Shown: positions 11,941 to 23,021 of the stretch, piece by piece
Layout of the letters: each line of letters opens with the position of its first letter
How positions within the stretch are numbered: position 1 is the first letter of the stretch
NCBI GenBank assembly: GCA_950295325.1
Contig: OX485805.1
Coordinates: forward strand, 6,450,501-6,514,500
From: Polytrichum commune
Lineage: Eukaryota > Streptophyta > Polytrichopsida > Polytrichales > Polytrichaceae
Length of the DNA: 64,000 bases
Reading direction: 5' to 3'
Made by a program: the position numbers and the translations under genes
Notes under the pieces: model-generated
Seen by the model: only the letters and a program-made list of their open reading frames with translations
Database searches by the model: none
Told to the model about the DNA's origin: nothing

Positions 11941-12235
11941 CATTAAATATAGTATTCAGTGTCACCAATGCTAAGTTGTCTTGCTTCAATACTAATTGTA
12001 AACTTGCCCATGTAGTGTCACCAACACCAATTTATGCAAACCTAACGTTATTTGTAATTCCTTGTTAAAAAAGTTGGGCATGATAAATTTACGATGCTTC
12101 AAGTATTGTGCAGTGATTTTTCATCCAAATTTCAATCATCCTTCACAATATTTCGTTACAAAAATGTTGAGATGCATACTATACCAAACTTTGTTTCAAT
12201 AATTGACATTTATGGATAAATTGAAAGTTACTGTA
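11941..12235. mobile_element. Type A palindrome-ended repeat, degraded
   Basis: The decayed left terminus ATTAAATATAGTATTCAGTG is followed by CACCAATGCTAAG, TTGTCTTGCTTCAATACTAA and TAGTGTCACCAACACCAA, the type A order. The right palindrome is lost after the ATTGACATTTATGG arm. Confidence 0.5.
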
Positions 12236-13549
12236 GCCCTGGCCTTGGCCGGTAATTCTGCAGGTGGATAATGTTAGCAACTGTATGTATAAATTGCGCA
12301 TATATGGGATTTACAATTTCGTAATGATTCTGGCATCTTCCAATCAGCTCGGCTTTGCTGTGTATAATTTTAGCGCACTCCCGTTCGTTAGAAGCTATTA
12401 TTCTGTTCATTTCCCAGCACCTATGGAGGAAATATATTCCCAAACTTCAGTGGCGGTACTTAATTATACAGGAATCCAATTATGCGGAATATATTGACCG
12501 AATATTCGGTTATGGACGTTGTGGTTTTGGTCTATCAATAACCAACATATAATCTTTGAGGGGTTTAGGGTTTGGAGCGCAAGTAACTTATTAAGTTAAG
12601 TTACCTTATCTACTCCGAGGACCAGAGTTCAAGCTTCACTGGGGTTTGAGATTTTACTATTTTATTTGAAGTAACTGGACTTTTTTTTTTCATGGCAAGG
12701 GTAAAATACAGTCACAAGAAGAGGCTGGAATGTCCTGTCTAGGTGCAGTAAAAAAAAGCTTCTCCCAAGTTTGTTGTTGCCAGTTCATTTCAATTGGATC
12801 ATGTAGACTAATCAGGGGTTTTGACCATGGATTAGGATAATCGTGATGAAAATGAAAACACCGGCATATGTATTATGTTTCTCTGCATTTTCATCCTTAG
12901 CCGGTATATATGTGTCACAAAACTTTACCCCAATGATCAAAGGATGTGCACATGGAGAGAGGGAATTCTCGTATACAAGCGTACCTCTCATTTATCTAAT
13001 ATAAAGAGTCAACCCCCTCGTGATACTACATTGTGGTTTACAATTAGTGTTGAAGACAATTAGAATTGGTGACACTAAAGATAATATTTGGTGTAGTATA
13101 CGAGATGTAGTTGAGAATAGTTGTGATGGTTGCTATCACTTCAATGCTTTAAAAAGAAACTAAGGAAAAAACCTATGTGGCACCCTAGGCCCAACTCAAA
13201 ACTTAAAGGCAAAAGCATGGGACAATATTTGTAGGTGGTCATTAATATTATACCTCAACCACACTGGCCCGTCCGTCCGTCCCCCAGCCAGCATGGCCAA
13301 TGTAGGGCCCCTCCCCTACTGGGGTTGCCCATCCATAGATCATTTGTTTGCACTATGCAAATTGCATTATTAGGATGAGTCAAATCCACTCTTTACATTT
13401 AAAAATATTTATGGACAAACCCAACAAAAATACTTATGGCTAAAGGACGACAACCACTCAAGTACCCTATTTCTTCTCTTGAATGTGGTAACTTAAGCAA
13501 TGTGGGTAGGATACTATTTATCATTCAAGCATTAGGATTTGAAATTGCT

Positions 13550-13798
13550 ACACTAAATGTGATTATTAGTGCCACTTACTATTTGAAATTACCCAATGCT
13601 ATATCTATATACTTATATCTATTTATGTATATCTCATATTTTACTAGCAAATGTTAAATTGGTTGTTTGGACATTATAGAACAATAACAACTTTACTTGG
13701 TAAAAAATTACATGATTCAACAATCAAAAAAGATATAACATTGTGTAGATCCAAATAGTAAGTGACATGGAATATCACATTTAGTGTAGTTGTTTAAG
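13550..13798. mobile_element. Type B palindrome-ended MITE-like repeat
   Basis: The ends ACACTAAATGTGATTATTAGTG and CACATTTAGTGT are variants of the type A terminal palindrome. The subterminal arm is different: CACTTACTATTTG at the left and CAAATAGTAAGTG at the right, a clear inverted pair. Internal sequence matches 47665-47858 and, inverted, 55197-55420. Confidence 0.6.
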
Positions 13799-13904
13799 AC
13801 CGATTAACTTCTAAATATGCGGAATCTAGAAGTTGATTATTTTAGTTCAAAATAGTAAGGTCAACATTGAAGAGAAGAAAGAATGCAGTAGGGCAAGTGA
13901 GAAC

Positions 13905-14265
13905 TATCACATTCACCAAGCATACATCTCATCCATCCAACATTAAAGCTTGAAAAACCCAACCACATGTTTGTAGCTGATAACCCACCCACACTTACTG
14001 GTGTGGGCCACCAATGAATGAACGGTTCCTACCAACATTGGTTACATCTAGTGGTTATCACTAACCAATTTGAAGCTAAAAGTGGCCCATGCTGGTAGGA
14101 GCCATTTATTGGTCGTGTGGGCATGCTATGGATCGATGAACTAGACCAACGTACTTGGGGGTCGTTAAAGCTCGATTCGGTGCCAAATCAACTAAAACAA
14201 AACACATCCGGATTGCATACTATTTCAAGGCAAAATTAACTTTGGATGAATGAGAGGGTACGATA
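13905..14265. repeat. CCTCTCAT-ended inverted-repeat element
   Basis: The left end CATCTCATCCATCCAACATT and right end TTTGGATGAATGAGAGG are inverted partners. The interior includes TTGTAGCTGATAACC and GGTGCCAAATCAAC; the latter is shared with 59660-59850. It is non-coding. Confidence 0.5.
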
Positions 14266-14939
14266 CTTCCCTCTCGCCGTGCAGCCGTGTGTAAACGCAC
14301 AGTCAAGCTAAATTCTTCAGCCTCTTCAACGTCTCGGTGGGTGTGAAAGGGGGGACTAGTCTGCTCCCCAGAATGCACGGAGAAATCCTATTTATTCGTC
14401 AATTGTGGGCTATGAGGGACCGCGGCAGAGTCATAGGATCCTGGAAACAAGCACTTAACATGCCACATTGTTAACTGCTCATGCATCCCGCCCGATCTCC
14501 ACCTTCACCGACGCAGCAGCCTGAGTTCTTGACTCCTAAAGTTAGGATCATCAGCAGCATTCAATGCTCCAAGGTGGCATAGTTAGCCCAAAATAGCCAC
14601 CTTTGCATTCGCAACTGGGTCCGATCGCATCATCACCGGGGAGCCAAAGAGTCATTAATATTTTGCAAGAGACTCGGAGAAAGCCGTGGTTCACGAAGTT
14701 TTTTACGTCCACCTAACCTCGGCCTATTTCAAGTCAATCTTTGGCTCCGAGAACCAGGAATCATTGCAGTCCACCACCTCGGTTGCGCTTGCTTTTGCCT
14801 TCAAAGTGCAACTTAGGTCAAACCGGCGCGCCAACATTGCATTATTTCGCATGCTTAAATTGCGACAAAACATTCTCACCTGGTTTGACTTTACTTACTT
14901 TCGGTGCCTACAACAAGCTGAACCACTGCTCGGGAAGAA

Positions 14940-15145
14940 CCGGCGGTTAGTTACAGATGAACCGGTTGAGTTTGAGAAATAACCGGTTGAAGTTGGAGAC
15001 TTCAGGGGGATTACCGATCATTTTAGAGGAATCTATAGATTATACCTCAAATGAATATAACAAAACCGGAAGATGACAACATGTAACCGGTTGGATTTAG
15101 AATCACTGGGATCTTGACCGACTATGCCCAAAAACTTCCCGGGCA
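14940..15145 (+). repeat. Dispersed repeat, inverted relative to 11341-11575
   Basis: It shares GAACCGGTTGAGTTTGAGAA, GAGGAATCTATAGATTATAC and CTTGACCGACTATGCCC with the copy 3.5 kb to the left, which runs in the opposite direction. The pair could fold back on each other if cotranscribed. Confidence 0.5.
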
Positions 15146-17000
15146 CAGAGCTGAACCACCATCACTTCTGATGCCCTCGACGATGCACGGTCGGTTCAAG
15201 TAAAGTGTGATTCAAGGCGGGAAGACAATTCGAACAGAGTGCCGACGAGAATATTCGCAAACTCGTTGCTCTCGTGAGGCCTGATCTGTCTGCATGCCAA
15301 ACTCGAACGAAGAGATGGAAGAATCAAACCAACCAACCAGGTCTAGGGATAACATTCACTTTGGACAGAGTGTGACCTCTTCAGGAAGGCAAGGTATGCC
15401 CTGCACTCCTCCGACCGACCTCTTCAAAAGAAATTAGCTTCACGCTTACATCTGATACATGTGCAAGGTATGCCTGCACTTTCTACAAGAGAAAGCCATG
15501 ATGGTTAAGTTAAATCCGATGTGCGATATCATTCAAGCCCCGCCACTCGACAGTGCATTCTGATTCACTCTAAGTTATGTACTAAGCTAGCTACTTTTGG
15601 TTTTGGTCTAATTTGCTCGTAGTATGTAACTACTCCAGAGTATTGACATCGATGCTACACTTAGAAACCATATTCTTCGACCCTCAGACACCAGCCTCGG
15701 ACGTTCCAGAGTCCTGATGCACGTAAATCTTCTCCACAGGCCAACAACTAGGTGCTTGTCATTTCTGCTGGCCTCGCCACGTGAACGTAGTAATCCTGGC
15801 ATGTAACCTGGCAACTGTACAAAATACGTGTGGCCATCTTTAGAGTTACGAGGTCCATCACCAACGCTGTAATCCCTGCTCGTACAAAGTCATCTCTCTA
15901 AATTAGTTTTTCTTATCGAGCAGCAGCTACATATTCGAAACAATTTTGACTGAATTCTGTGCCTTGGCAGTCGATTTTGAGTTGCAAGCCCTGATAGCTC
16001 TGTTTCCAGCCCAGTTGGGGAAGAATTATGAGACTCTCTCGAACACATATGCTACGTCTGGGCCGGCAATCTGGAGTTCCACACATAAAATCCATCAAAA
16101 CTTGCACTCCAACTAAGTTTGGCTTCACATTCACCGACATTATTTGGAGCAATCATCATTTTAGACAAGGGTACTGTGTACGCCAGTCATCCTCTTCAGT
16201 GCAGAGCAGCACAATATGTAGCCAATTTCAGCTGTGACTTACTTTTCAATTGCAAAAACTGGCTCCCCTGTACGAAAGTGCTCAAATTTCATAAGTGATT
16301 TGCTTAGGAAAGTTCTGAAGTGCTGCTGCGTTAGTTGTTCATTTCTAGTGTTCGTAAGATTCCCATCATGAAGCTGTCCCTCGATCATAGCTTTCTTTTT
16401 GCACGCCTTACGAGCAAGCACCCGGACGACCTACTTACAATGCAGAGGTTTGAAGTTGAGAATTAAACGTTTGTTTTGAAGAAGTTGACGTGGAGCTGTA
16501 TCGGACGCTCTTGGAAATTCTAGTTGTATGAGACAATACTCATTGGAACTGCAAACAAGACTCAAAATGCTGTGAGTGAGTGTGCACAGCGATGGTACAA
16601 GGAACCTGTGTGTTTTTTTGTAAAGAAAATCTCGAAGAATTCAAGCGTTCTGCACAGAAGTGAGGATCTCATGTAACACAATGCACCGTACCTCTACAAC
16701 ATCGCAGGCTGATGCGAAGTGGATTTCAGTACATTACATGGACCAAATCATCCGAGGTTATTATCATTGCAGTTGAAGCAAACCCGAGGGTTCCAATCCA
16801 TTTGTCTCGTATCCCATCCTATTTCCCATTGTTCTGTACTCATCCATTCCATACATCCCTACCACTTTGAATGGATGTCACGCAGGCAGGATATGGCTCA
16901 GACATAATTCAAATGCTTCGTTCCCTATGCGCTAAGGCCTCGATGATGGGCACAGAGAAGTGTCCGACAAAGCACCATTTCAGCACGCAAGGCTGAAATC
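15146..17000. other. No gene or repeat recognised
   Basis: Short open frames occur on both strands but none shows a domain, signal peptide or codon pattern that I can support. Base composition is somewhat less AT-rich than its surroundings. Confidence 0.4.
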
Positions 17001-17002
17001 CA

Positions 17003-17999
17003 CAACGAATCAATTCACATCATAACTCGTCAAACCTGAAACCTTAAACCAGAGTATTCATTTGTCCTCTCCTGCCACAGGCTATGGACTGAGTAGAAAT
17101 TTTAACAGCATCATCATCTGTAGAACAGGGACACACCTGCATAATCGGCAATGAAAAGTCCTAATTATTCTCAAAAAGCAACGATGCGAAAGATAGTGCA
17201 GAGCATCATTAGTCAATCTTCACACCTGAATCCGGAGCTTGAATAGGTGGATCATCTTGTGAGCCTATGGCAATGTTGCAAATCCAGGATGAGGATGCCT
17301 GATTATGGATACACACAACGAATCAATGGCTTAGATAAGCCTTGAATCCTCAAACCTTTAAACCTCAAACCCCGGACCTATTCATTCGGCCTCTCCTGCC
17401 ACAGGCTATGGACAAAGCATAACATTCAACAACATCGTGATCTGCACAACAGGAAATACCTGCATAATAGGCAATAGAAGTCCTAAATTTTCTCGGTAAG
17501 CAACACAAAAATCAGGATTGGGGAGGGCCAATACAGAGCATCATCATGCGGCAGTCCGTTTTATAGCGACCTGAATCCAGAGCTTGAGACAGATCATCTT
17601 CCGAGGCTATGGCAATGTTGCAAATGAGGATGAGGATGCCTGATTGTGTGTATACTTACAACGAATTAATGATTCACATCGTCGTAATCCTTAAACCCTG
17701 AAACCTCAAGCCCCAGACCTGTTCATTTATCCTCCCCTGTCATACAGGCTGCGGAGAAAGAAGAAATTTCAACACCATCATCAGCTGCAGATTACTGAGA
17801 CACACCTGCATAATCAGCAATAGAAAATTCCTAATTTTTCACATTAAGAAAACACAGTAAGGATTTCGGATCCCCAGTGCAGAGGGTCATCATTCAACTG
17901 TCCGTTTCATAATTACCCGAATTCAGAGCTTGAGATTGATCATCTTGCTTGCCTATGGCAATGTTGCAAATGAGGGTGAGAATGTCCGATTTGTGAATA
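17003..17999. repeat. Tandem array, three units of about 316-340 bp
   Basis: Units start near 17003, 17319 and 17659 with CAACGAATCAAT-type sequence. Each contains in order ACCTTAAACC-like sequence, CCTGCCACAGGCTATGGA, CACCTGCATAAT, CAGAGCATCAT, CAGAGCTTGA and CCTATGGCAATGTTGCAAAT. A partial fourth start (CGGCCCTTAAACCCCAAACC) follows near 18110. Units differ by many substitutions and small indels, so the array is not recent. No frame runs through it. Confidence 0.7.
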
Positions 18000-18404
18000 A
18001 AAATCCCAGAAGTCATGACACACAACCTTGTCGAGCCGGATTTTGAGTCTTGCGTTCCAACACTTGAATAATATCAATCTCGATCTGAAATGCCCGCCTT
18101 CATCAATCGGCCCTTAAACCCCAAACCTTGCAGATTTCTGTAAATGCAACTTTCTTCAAATGAGATCGAATGAGAGGATCTCGTCGTCATAAATTATGTG
18201 CAAATGCAGCAGCAACCATCAACCCAAATCCAGGAAGCCCATCGACATTACATCAGGATGCCTGATTTTGAATCTGAATCCGATAACTATTGAATCTTTG
18301 AGTCACTTCTTTGATTTCCATCCCGGTCCCTTGGAGAAGTTGTGTCTGCCTCAACCTCTCAAATTCCCACCAATATTCAAGATTCGAACTACCAAATGAT
18401 CCTC

Positions 18405-18620
18405 ATCTGAGGTAGATGGGTCTTAAAATGGTTACTTTTCTCCCAAACATGTACTAGTACTTCTATGATCACATATATGTTTACTATTGAACCTAGACTC
18501 GTGAACAAAGTTCAAGCACTTAACACAATCTCCTTGAAACACACATTTTGTTGTTGTCCGTTCTTAGATCTACACCCAATTGCACAAACTTCCTCAAATA
18601 TAGCATCCGATTGAGACAAG
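18405..18620. repeat. Fragment of the AGGTAGATGGGTCTTAA-ended family
   Basis: It starts GAGGTAGATGGGTCTTAAAA and continues with a TTGTTGTCCGTTCTTAGATC block that is also present near 31230. Complete family copies lie at 30581-30959, 32253-32612 and 56623-57030. Confidence 0.45.
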
Positions 18621-19059
18621 TAAGATCAAATTAGGCATGCTTACCTTACAAAAATTTATGAATTTTGTCATTTGAAACCACAACGATGAAAATTGATGAA
18701 GTCCTCCCTTAGTTTTGACCCCTAGTTCAATTAATAACATCATGCAAAAGATATCTTAATACTAGGAGATATCGATTTCGTGAATGAACGAAGTAGTCAT
18801 AATGGATTATTTTCATGACACCTCCTTGCTTTGAGTACCACCTATTCCCATATATAGATGTCCGTTGTTATGACACCAATGGTAGAGTGGTACATCAATA
18901 TTAAATAACTATACAAAATAGAAAAAGTGTGTATATTGTGTGTACATTTTAGATTTAATCTATATGTCCTTCTATACCTAAATGCCTTCTATATATGTCC
19001 ACATCATGTGTCATATGATCTTAAGTAGATTTTGAAATACAATCTTACATCGTTAATAT

Positions 19060-19585
19060 GACACTCGTTTGTACAACACTCTCAAAATTATGACACATTT
19101 TTGTGAGACCAAACATTTTGGTTCAAAACTCCCTTTATTATATGACTACGGCACTCAATAATGCAACATTTAGAATCTCCATTTTTTCATATTAAAGAGG
19201 TATTTAATGTTAAAATTTCCTTTCATATGTTATTTACATCTAAAACATCCATTTTCACTTGTGAAACTATTTGGGAACTTCACTTATCATCGGGAACTTA
19301 ATGATAATTAGGGTTATTAGTGTAAAATGAACATGGTTAGGGTTAGAATGGCCTCTTGCCTAGTATGTTGTCTTGTACACAGGTGATATAATATCACCAA
19401 TATCTTGATGCTAAACGTCATGCATCATTGTTGTCTAGTTTCTTATAAGAGAACTCTTTATATTTTAATGTTAATGAAATTATTAATTTTCAGAAGTTAA
19501 TAAGGAATTTAGATAAGATGATAGTTGCTAACTTGGGTAGGCAACACCAAAGATCTTTGGACTCCTATTTCAATAGTTCTTGAGA
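19060..19585 (+). pseudogene. Third Tigger transposon relic
   Basis: Near 19060-19200 are TAATATGACACTCG and TAAAGAGGTAT segments like the terminal repeats of the element at 4007-4998. Near 19490-19583 the plus strand reads KLIRNLDKMIVANLGRQHQR then SLDSYFNSS and a stop. This parallels KLQGIIEKFNKIYVANLKWQ at the end of the 4369-4791 frame. The rest of the gene is gone. Confidence 0.6.
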
Positions 19586-19734
19586 ATATTTGTATTTGTT
19601 TGGAGTTATACGTTATTATTTCATACCATCTATATATACAATGAGTTACCTCCCATTTGCATAGCATTTAAAGGCTTTTATGTTCGATGAATGAGAGGTA
19701 TGCTCGTGTACAAATGGGGATGACTAACTACTAG

Positions 19735-19935
19735 TTACAAATGGACTAGTTGAGTTTTGAGACATGGCGAGTTGAAGTTCAAGATTTCAAGAAAAATTAC
19801 CAATGATGTTAGAGGAATCTATAGAATGTACCTAAATTCATAAAAACGAAACCCCGAAAGATCACAACGTGTAACTAGTTGGACTTGAAACACTAGGACC
19901 TTGACCGATTATGCCCAAAAATCTCCCCAAACATT
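19735..19935 (+). repeat. Copy of the TTGACCGATTATGCCC-ended repeat
   Basis: It contains GAGGAATCTATAGAATGTAC, GTGTAACTAGTTGG and CTTGACCGATTATGCCCAAA in the order seen at 14940-15145, without the CCGG motifs. Non-coding. Confidence 0.45.
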
Positions 19936-19954
19936 GTTTACGATAATTCCCTCC

Positions 19955-20155
19955 CTCTTAATGTACCTCTCATGCATCCCACATGAAAACTCGATACCCA
20001 TTTTGGTTTGTTGCCCATTCACTAATCTATATGACTTGGACTATATTGATTCAAGGTCTTTGAAGCTAAATATGATGTCAAATAAACTAATAATAACCCG
20101 GTTTGTATTCTATTTTCAAGGCTTTTATATTGGATGAATGCAAGAAATGTACGCT
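19955..20155. repeat. CCTCTCAT-ended inverted-repeat element
   Basis: The left end is TACCTCTCATGCATCCCACA and the right end TATTGGATGAATGCAAG. About 200 bp, non-coding. Confidence 0.45.
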
Positions 20156-20579
20156 CAAATGTGATAATTCCTTCTCCTATCTTGTGTAACAAAAATAGGT
20201 TGGTCCTTTAACCATGCAAAGGCCCATGATGTACACTTCAAAGCAAATATGTTTTAAGACATATGATTTGCATGCCTTAATTATAATAAGTTCATACTTG
20301 ACCAAAATTTGTTGCAATTTGTTTCAAGCGGCTAAAAATAAGGTCCATAAAATGGAAAATGATAATTAAAAAAAAAATCTATCACATCAATAACTTGCTC
20401 AGTACCCTTAAATAGCTCGCTTTTAGATGGAGGAGAAACTCAACATAAAAGGTCCATTATAAAACATCATATCACATGCTTAAAATGGAGAGATAACCTT
20501 CTATATGTAATGGAAGGAAACCTACATGTAGTTACATAACCTTCTAGAAGTTAGGAGGTTTTGGAACAAGTAAGTCACC

Positions 20580-20971
20580 ACACTAAATATTGTATCTATT
20601 GTCACCAACGTTACTTGTCTTGATCAATACTAAGTGTAAACTACCCGTGTAGTGTCACCAACACTAAATGTACCCCTAACATTATATTTTCATTCTTTGT
20701 AAAAAAATTAAAAAATAAAGAAGAAGAAGAACCATTGTAGATTTACAATATTGTAAGTAATGTCATTTACTAAGTTATTTTCCATCCAAATTTAACCATC
20801 CATGATAATATTTCACTATAGAAACGTCATGATGCAAAATACACCAAAAGTGGATGAGCTAAAAATAAGTTAGGGTGACAATATTTGTAAACTTGTTCAT
20901 TAGAAGTGTCATTAGAAAAGTACCAGAATGACATAAATAACCATATGACATTAAATACAATATTTATTGTA
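20580..20971 (+). mobile_element. Type A palindrome-ended MITE-like repeat, near complete
   Basis: The left terminus is ACACTAAATATTGTATCTATTG, the right terminus ACATTAAATACAATATTTATTG. Between them are CACCAACGTTACTTGTCTTG, AGTGTCACCAACACTAAATG and the closing arm AATAACCATATGACATTAAA, as in the copy in the cellulase intron. No coding frame is present. Confidence 0.6.
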
Positions 20972-21470
20972 CTCTTTGCTCATTTGAGTCTTTATTGTAA
21001 GTGGGTTAAAATTGGATGTTTTCATTAATCACCTATTTGGCTTAGGACATCTAACATGCAATGGCCACAAGATGATTAGCAAATCCAATCAAGGTTCGAT
21101 TCCTTTTCCTTGTACTCTACGGAGCTCATATGAATATTCTATTTCTTATCAAAGTGAACTTATACTTTTGGTCACATATATATATTTCTATATGTGGCCA
21201 AATTTAGGTCTTCTTACTGTATTAAGGCTCTCACAACTTGGTTGTTAAATTTTGGGATGTGAGGAGTGAATAATTAATGTGTATGTGAGATACATGGTGA
21301 ATATGGACGAGACCGTTAGTAGTTGGGTGGAGGAGAATGTGAATGTACAAACCACAATTGTACTTCAAATCACGAGGTTGTGAATTAAAATGGTATTGGT
21401 CGGTTAGATGTATTGGACGAGTTTTTCAAACTTCCCACATGCATCAAGTCCATGTAAGTTCACATACTTA

Positions 21471-22442
21471 AGGGCCACTTCACACACGAGCCAAGAGCCG
21501 TGACCATGAAATTGTGAGAGCCCAAAAGAAAGTGACCAAAGGACGTCCCAACACACCTCCAAAATCGTGTAGTATGGTCACGGACCCTCAAGTGTAGTGT
21601 GAAGTCATATGTGACCAGATCCTCAACCAAATGCTCTTTCAATGAATCTCTATTCATGGAGATCCTCACACATGATAAAGTAGAATAAATCAACAATTAT
21701 GAGCGTTCAGAGTGCCATGGTCTCCCGGTTTGATGTTAGGCCTACCTCCAAGAGGTGGGTTTTGACAATAGTCAAAGCACGATCCATTTGATGCCATGTA
21801 GGAATCCATGCAGACTTTACATCCATCTTGCATTCACATACTCTGTTGGTCCCTCAAGCGTAGTGTGAAGCAAACTTGGACCGGCTCTGCCTTTCCCACC
21901 AATGAGAGTGCTTGAAGTGTCCTGGTCACGGGCTCTCAATCTCATGTGTGAACTTCACACACGAGCCAAGAGCCATGACCATGAAATAGTGAGAGCCCAA
22001 AAGAAAGTGTCCAAAGCCCATCCCAAGACACATCCAAACTCATGTAGCATATTCACAAATCCTCAAGTGTAGTGTGAAGTCATATGTGACCAAACCCTCA
22101 ACCAAATGTTATTTCAATAAAGTTCTATTCATGCGGGTCCTCATACATGATCAAATAGAATAAATCAACGGTTATGAGCGTTCGGAGTGCCATGGTCTCC
22201 TGGTTTTGTGTAAGCCTACCTCCAAAAGATGGTTTTTGACAATAATCCAAGTGACCGTGAAACACGATCCATTCAATGCCACGTAGGAATCCATGTAGAC
22301 TTTACATCCATCTTGCAGTCACATACTCCGTTGGTCCCTCAAGCGTAGTGTGAAGCGAACTTGGACCGGCTCCGCCTTTTCCACCAGTGAGAGCCCTTGA
22401 AGTATAATGGTCACGGGCTCGCAGTCTCGTGTGTAGTGACGC
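21471..22442. mobile_element. Two head-to-tail AGGGCCACTT elements
   Basis: Copy one starts AGGGCCACTTCACACACGAG at 21471 and ends near 21950 with GGTCACGGGCTCTCAATCTC. Copy two starts at once with ACTTCACACACGAGCC and ends near 22442. Each unit carries AGAGCC(G/A)TGACCATGAAAT, CCTCAAGTGTAGTGTGAAGT and CGTAGTGTGAAGC. A single complete copy lies at 49008-49508. The copies encode nothing recognisable, so they are probably non-autonomous. Confidence 0.65.
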
Positions 22443-22976
22443 CACACGGGTGGACTAAAGTTGGTACCGATTGAGCAATAACAATAAATATAGTATTTAG
22501 TGTAATAATTAAGGTCCCAAATATTTATTTCCTTTTGGCTCGTCATACCCGCCAGGTATACGCCAGCGGAAACCGAGCTGCGCTCTACGGCACGGTTTCT
22601 TCGTTCGTGCTTCTCTTCCTCGCGCTCATTGCAACGAAATTTCACCGTCTCACCACCTCCATCTTGCCGTGGCTTCCAATCCGTCCCAAGTCACACTGCT
22701 GATCGAAATCCTGCACAAGCACAGCGGAAAATCGAGCTCTACAGCTCCCGGAGTAGCAAGCAATCGAGCAGAACAGAACGGGACAGGCATGGCAACAACA
22801 AGGAGGGAGGGTTTGGTAGCAAGAATACTGACTCTGAAATTTTAATAAGAAATAATTGTGTTGAAGATTGAAGCAGGAGGGGTGGCAAGGATTAGGGGCA
22901 AAAAATTCACAGAAGTGTGGGAGGTTTGCAAGTATCTGTGTTGTGATTGAGGGTTAGGATAGAGTGAGGGGCAAGA

Positions 22977-22999
22977 AAGAAGAAGAAGAAGAAGAAGAG
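22977..22999 (+). repeat. GAA microsatellite in the SFT2 leader
   Basis: A run of about seven GAA units lies just upstream of the SFT2-like start codon, probably in the 5' untranslated leader. Confidence 0.7.
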
Positions 23000-23021
23000 G
23001 CTGATTGCAAAGGGCTTGGCC

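Noticed and set aside
14686-14982. 98-codon plus-strand frame before the CCGG-rich repeat
   Set aside because: No domain recognised, an overlapping frame of similar length exists, and it runs into a dispersed repeat.
21085-21115. GGTTCGATTCC, a tRNA T-loop-like motif
   Set aside because: No acceptor stem, anticodon arm or D-arm can be built around it; it lies in a fragment of the AGGTAGATGGG repeat family.
23016-23021. Start of the SFT2 protein two codons earlier
   Set aside because: The upstream codon is TTG; the ATG at 23022 has a good start context.
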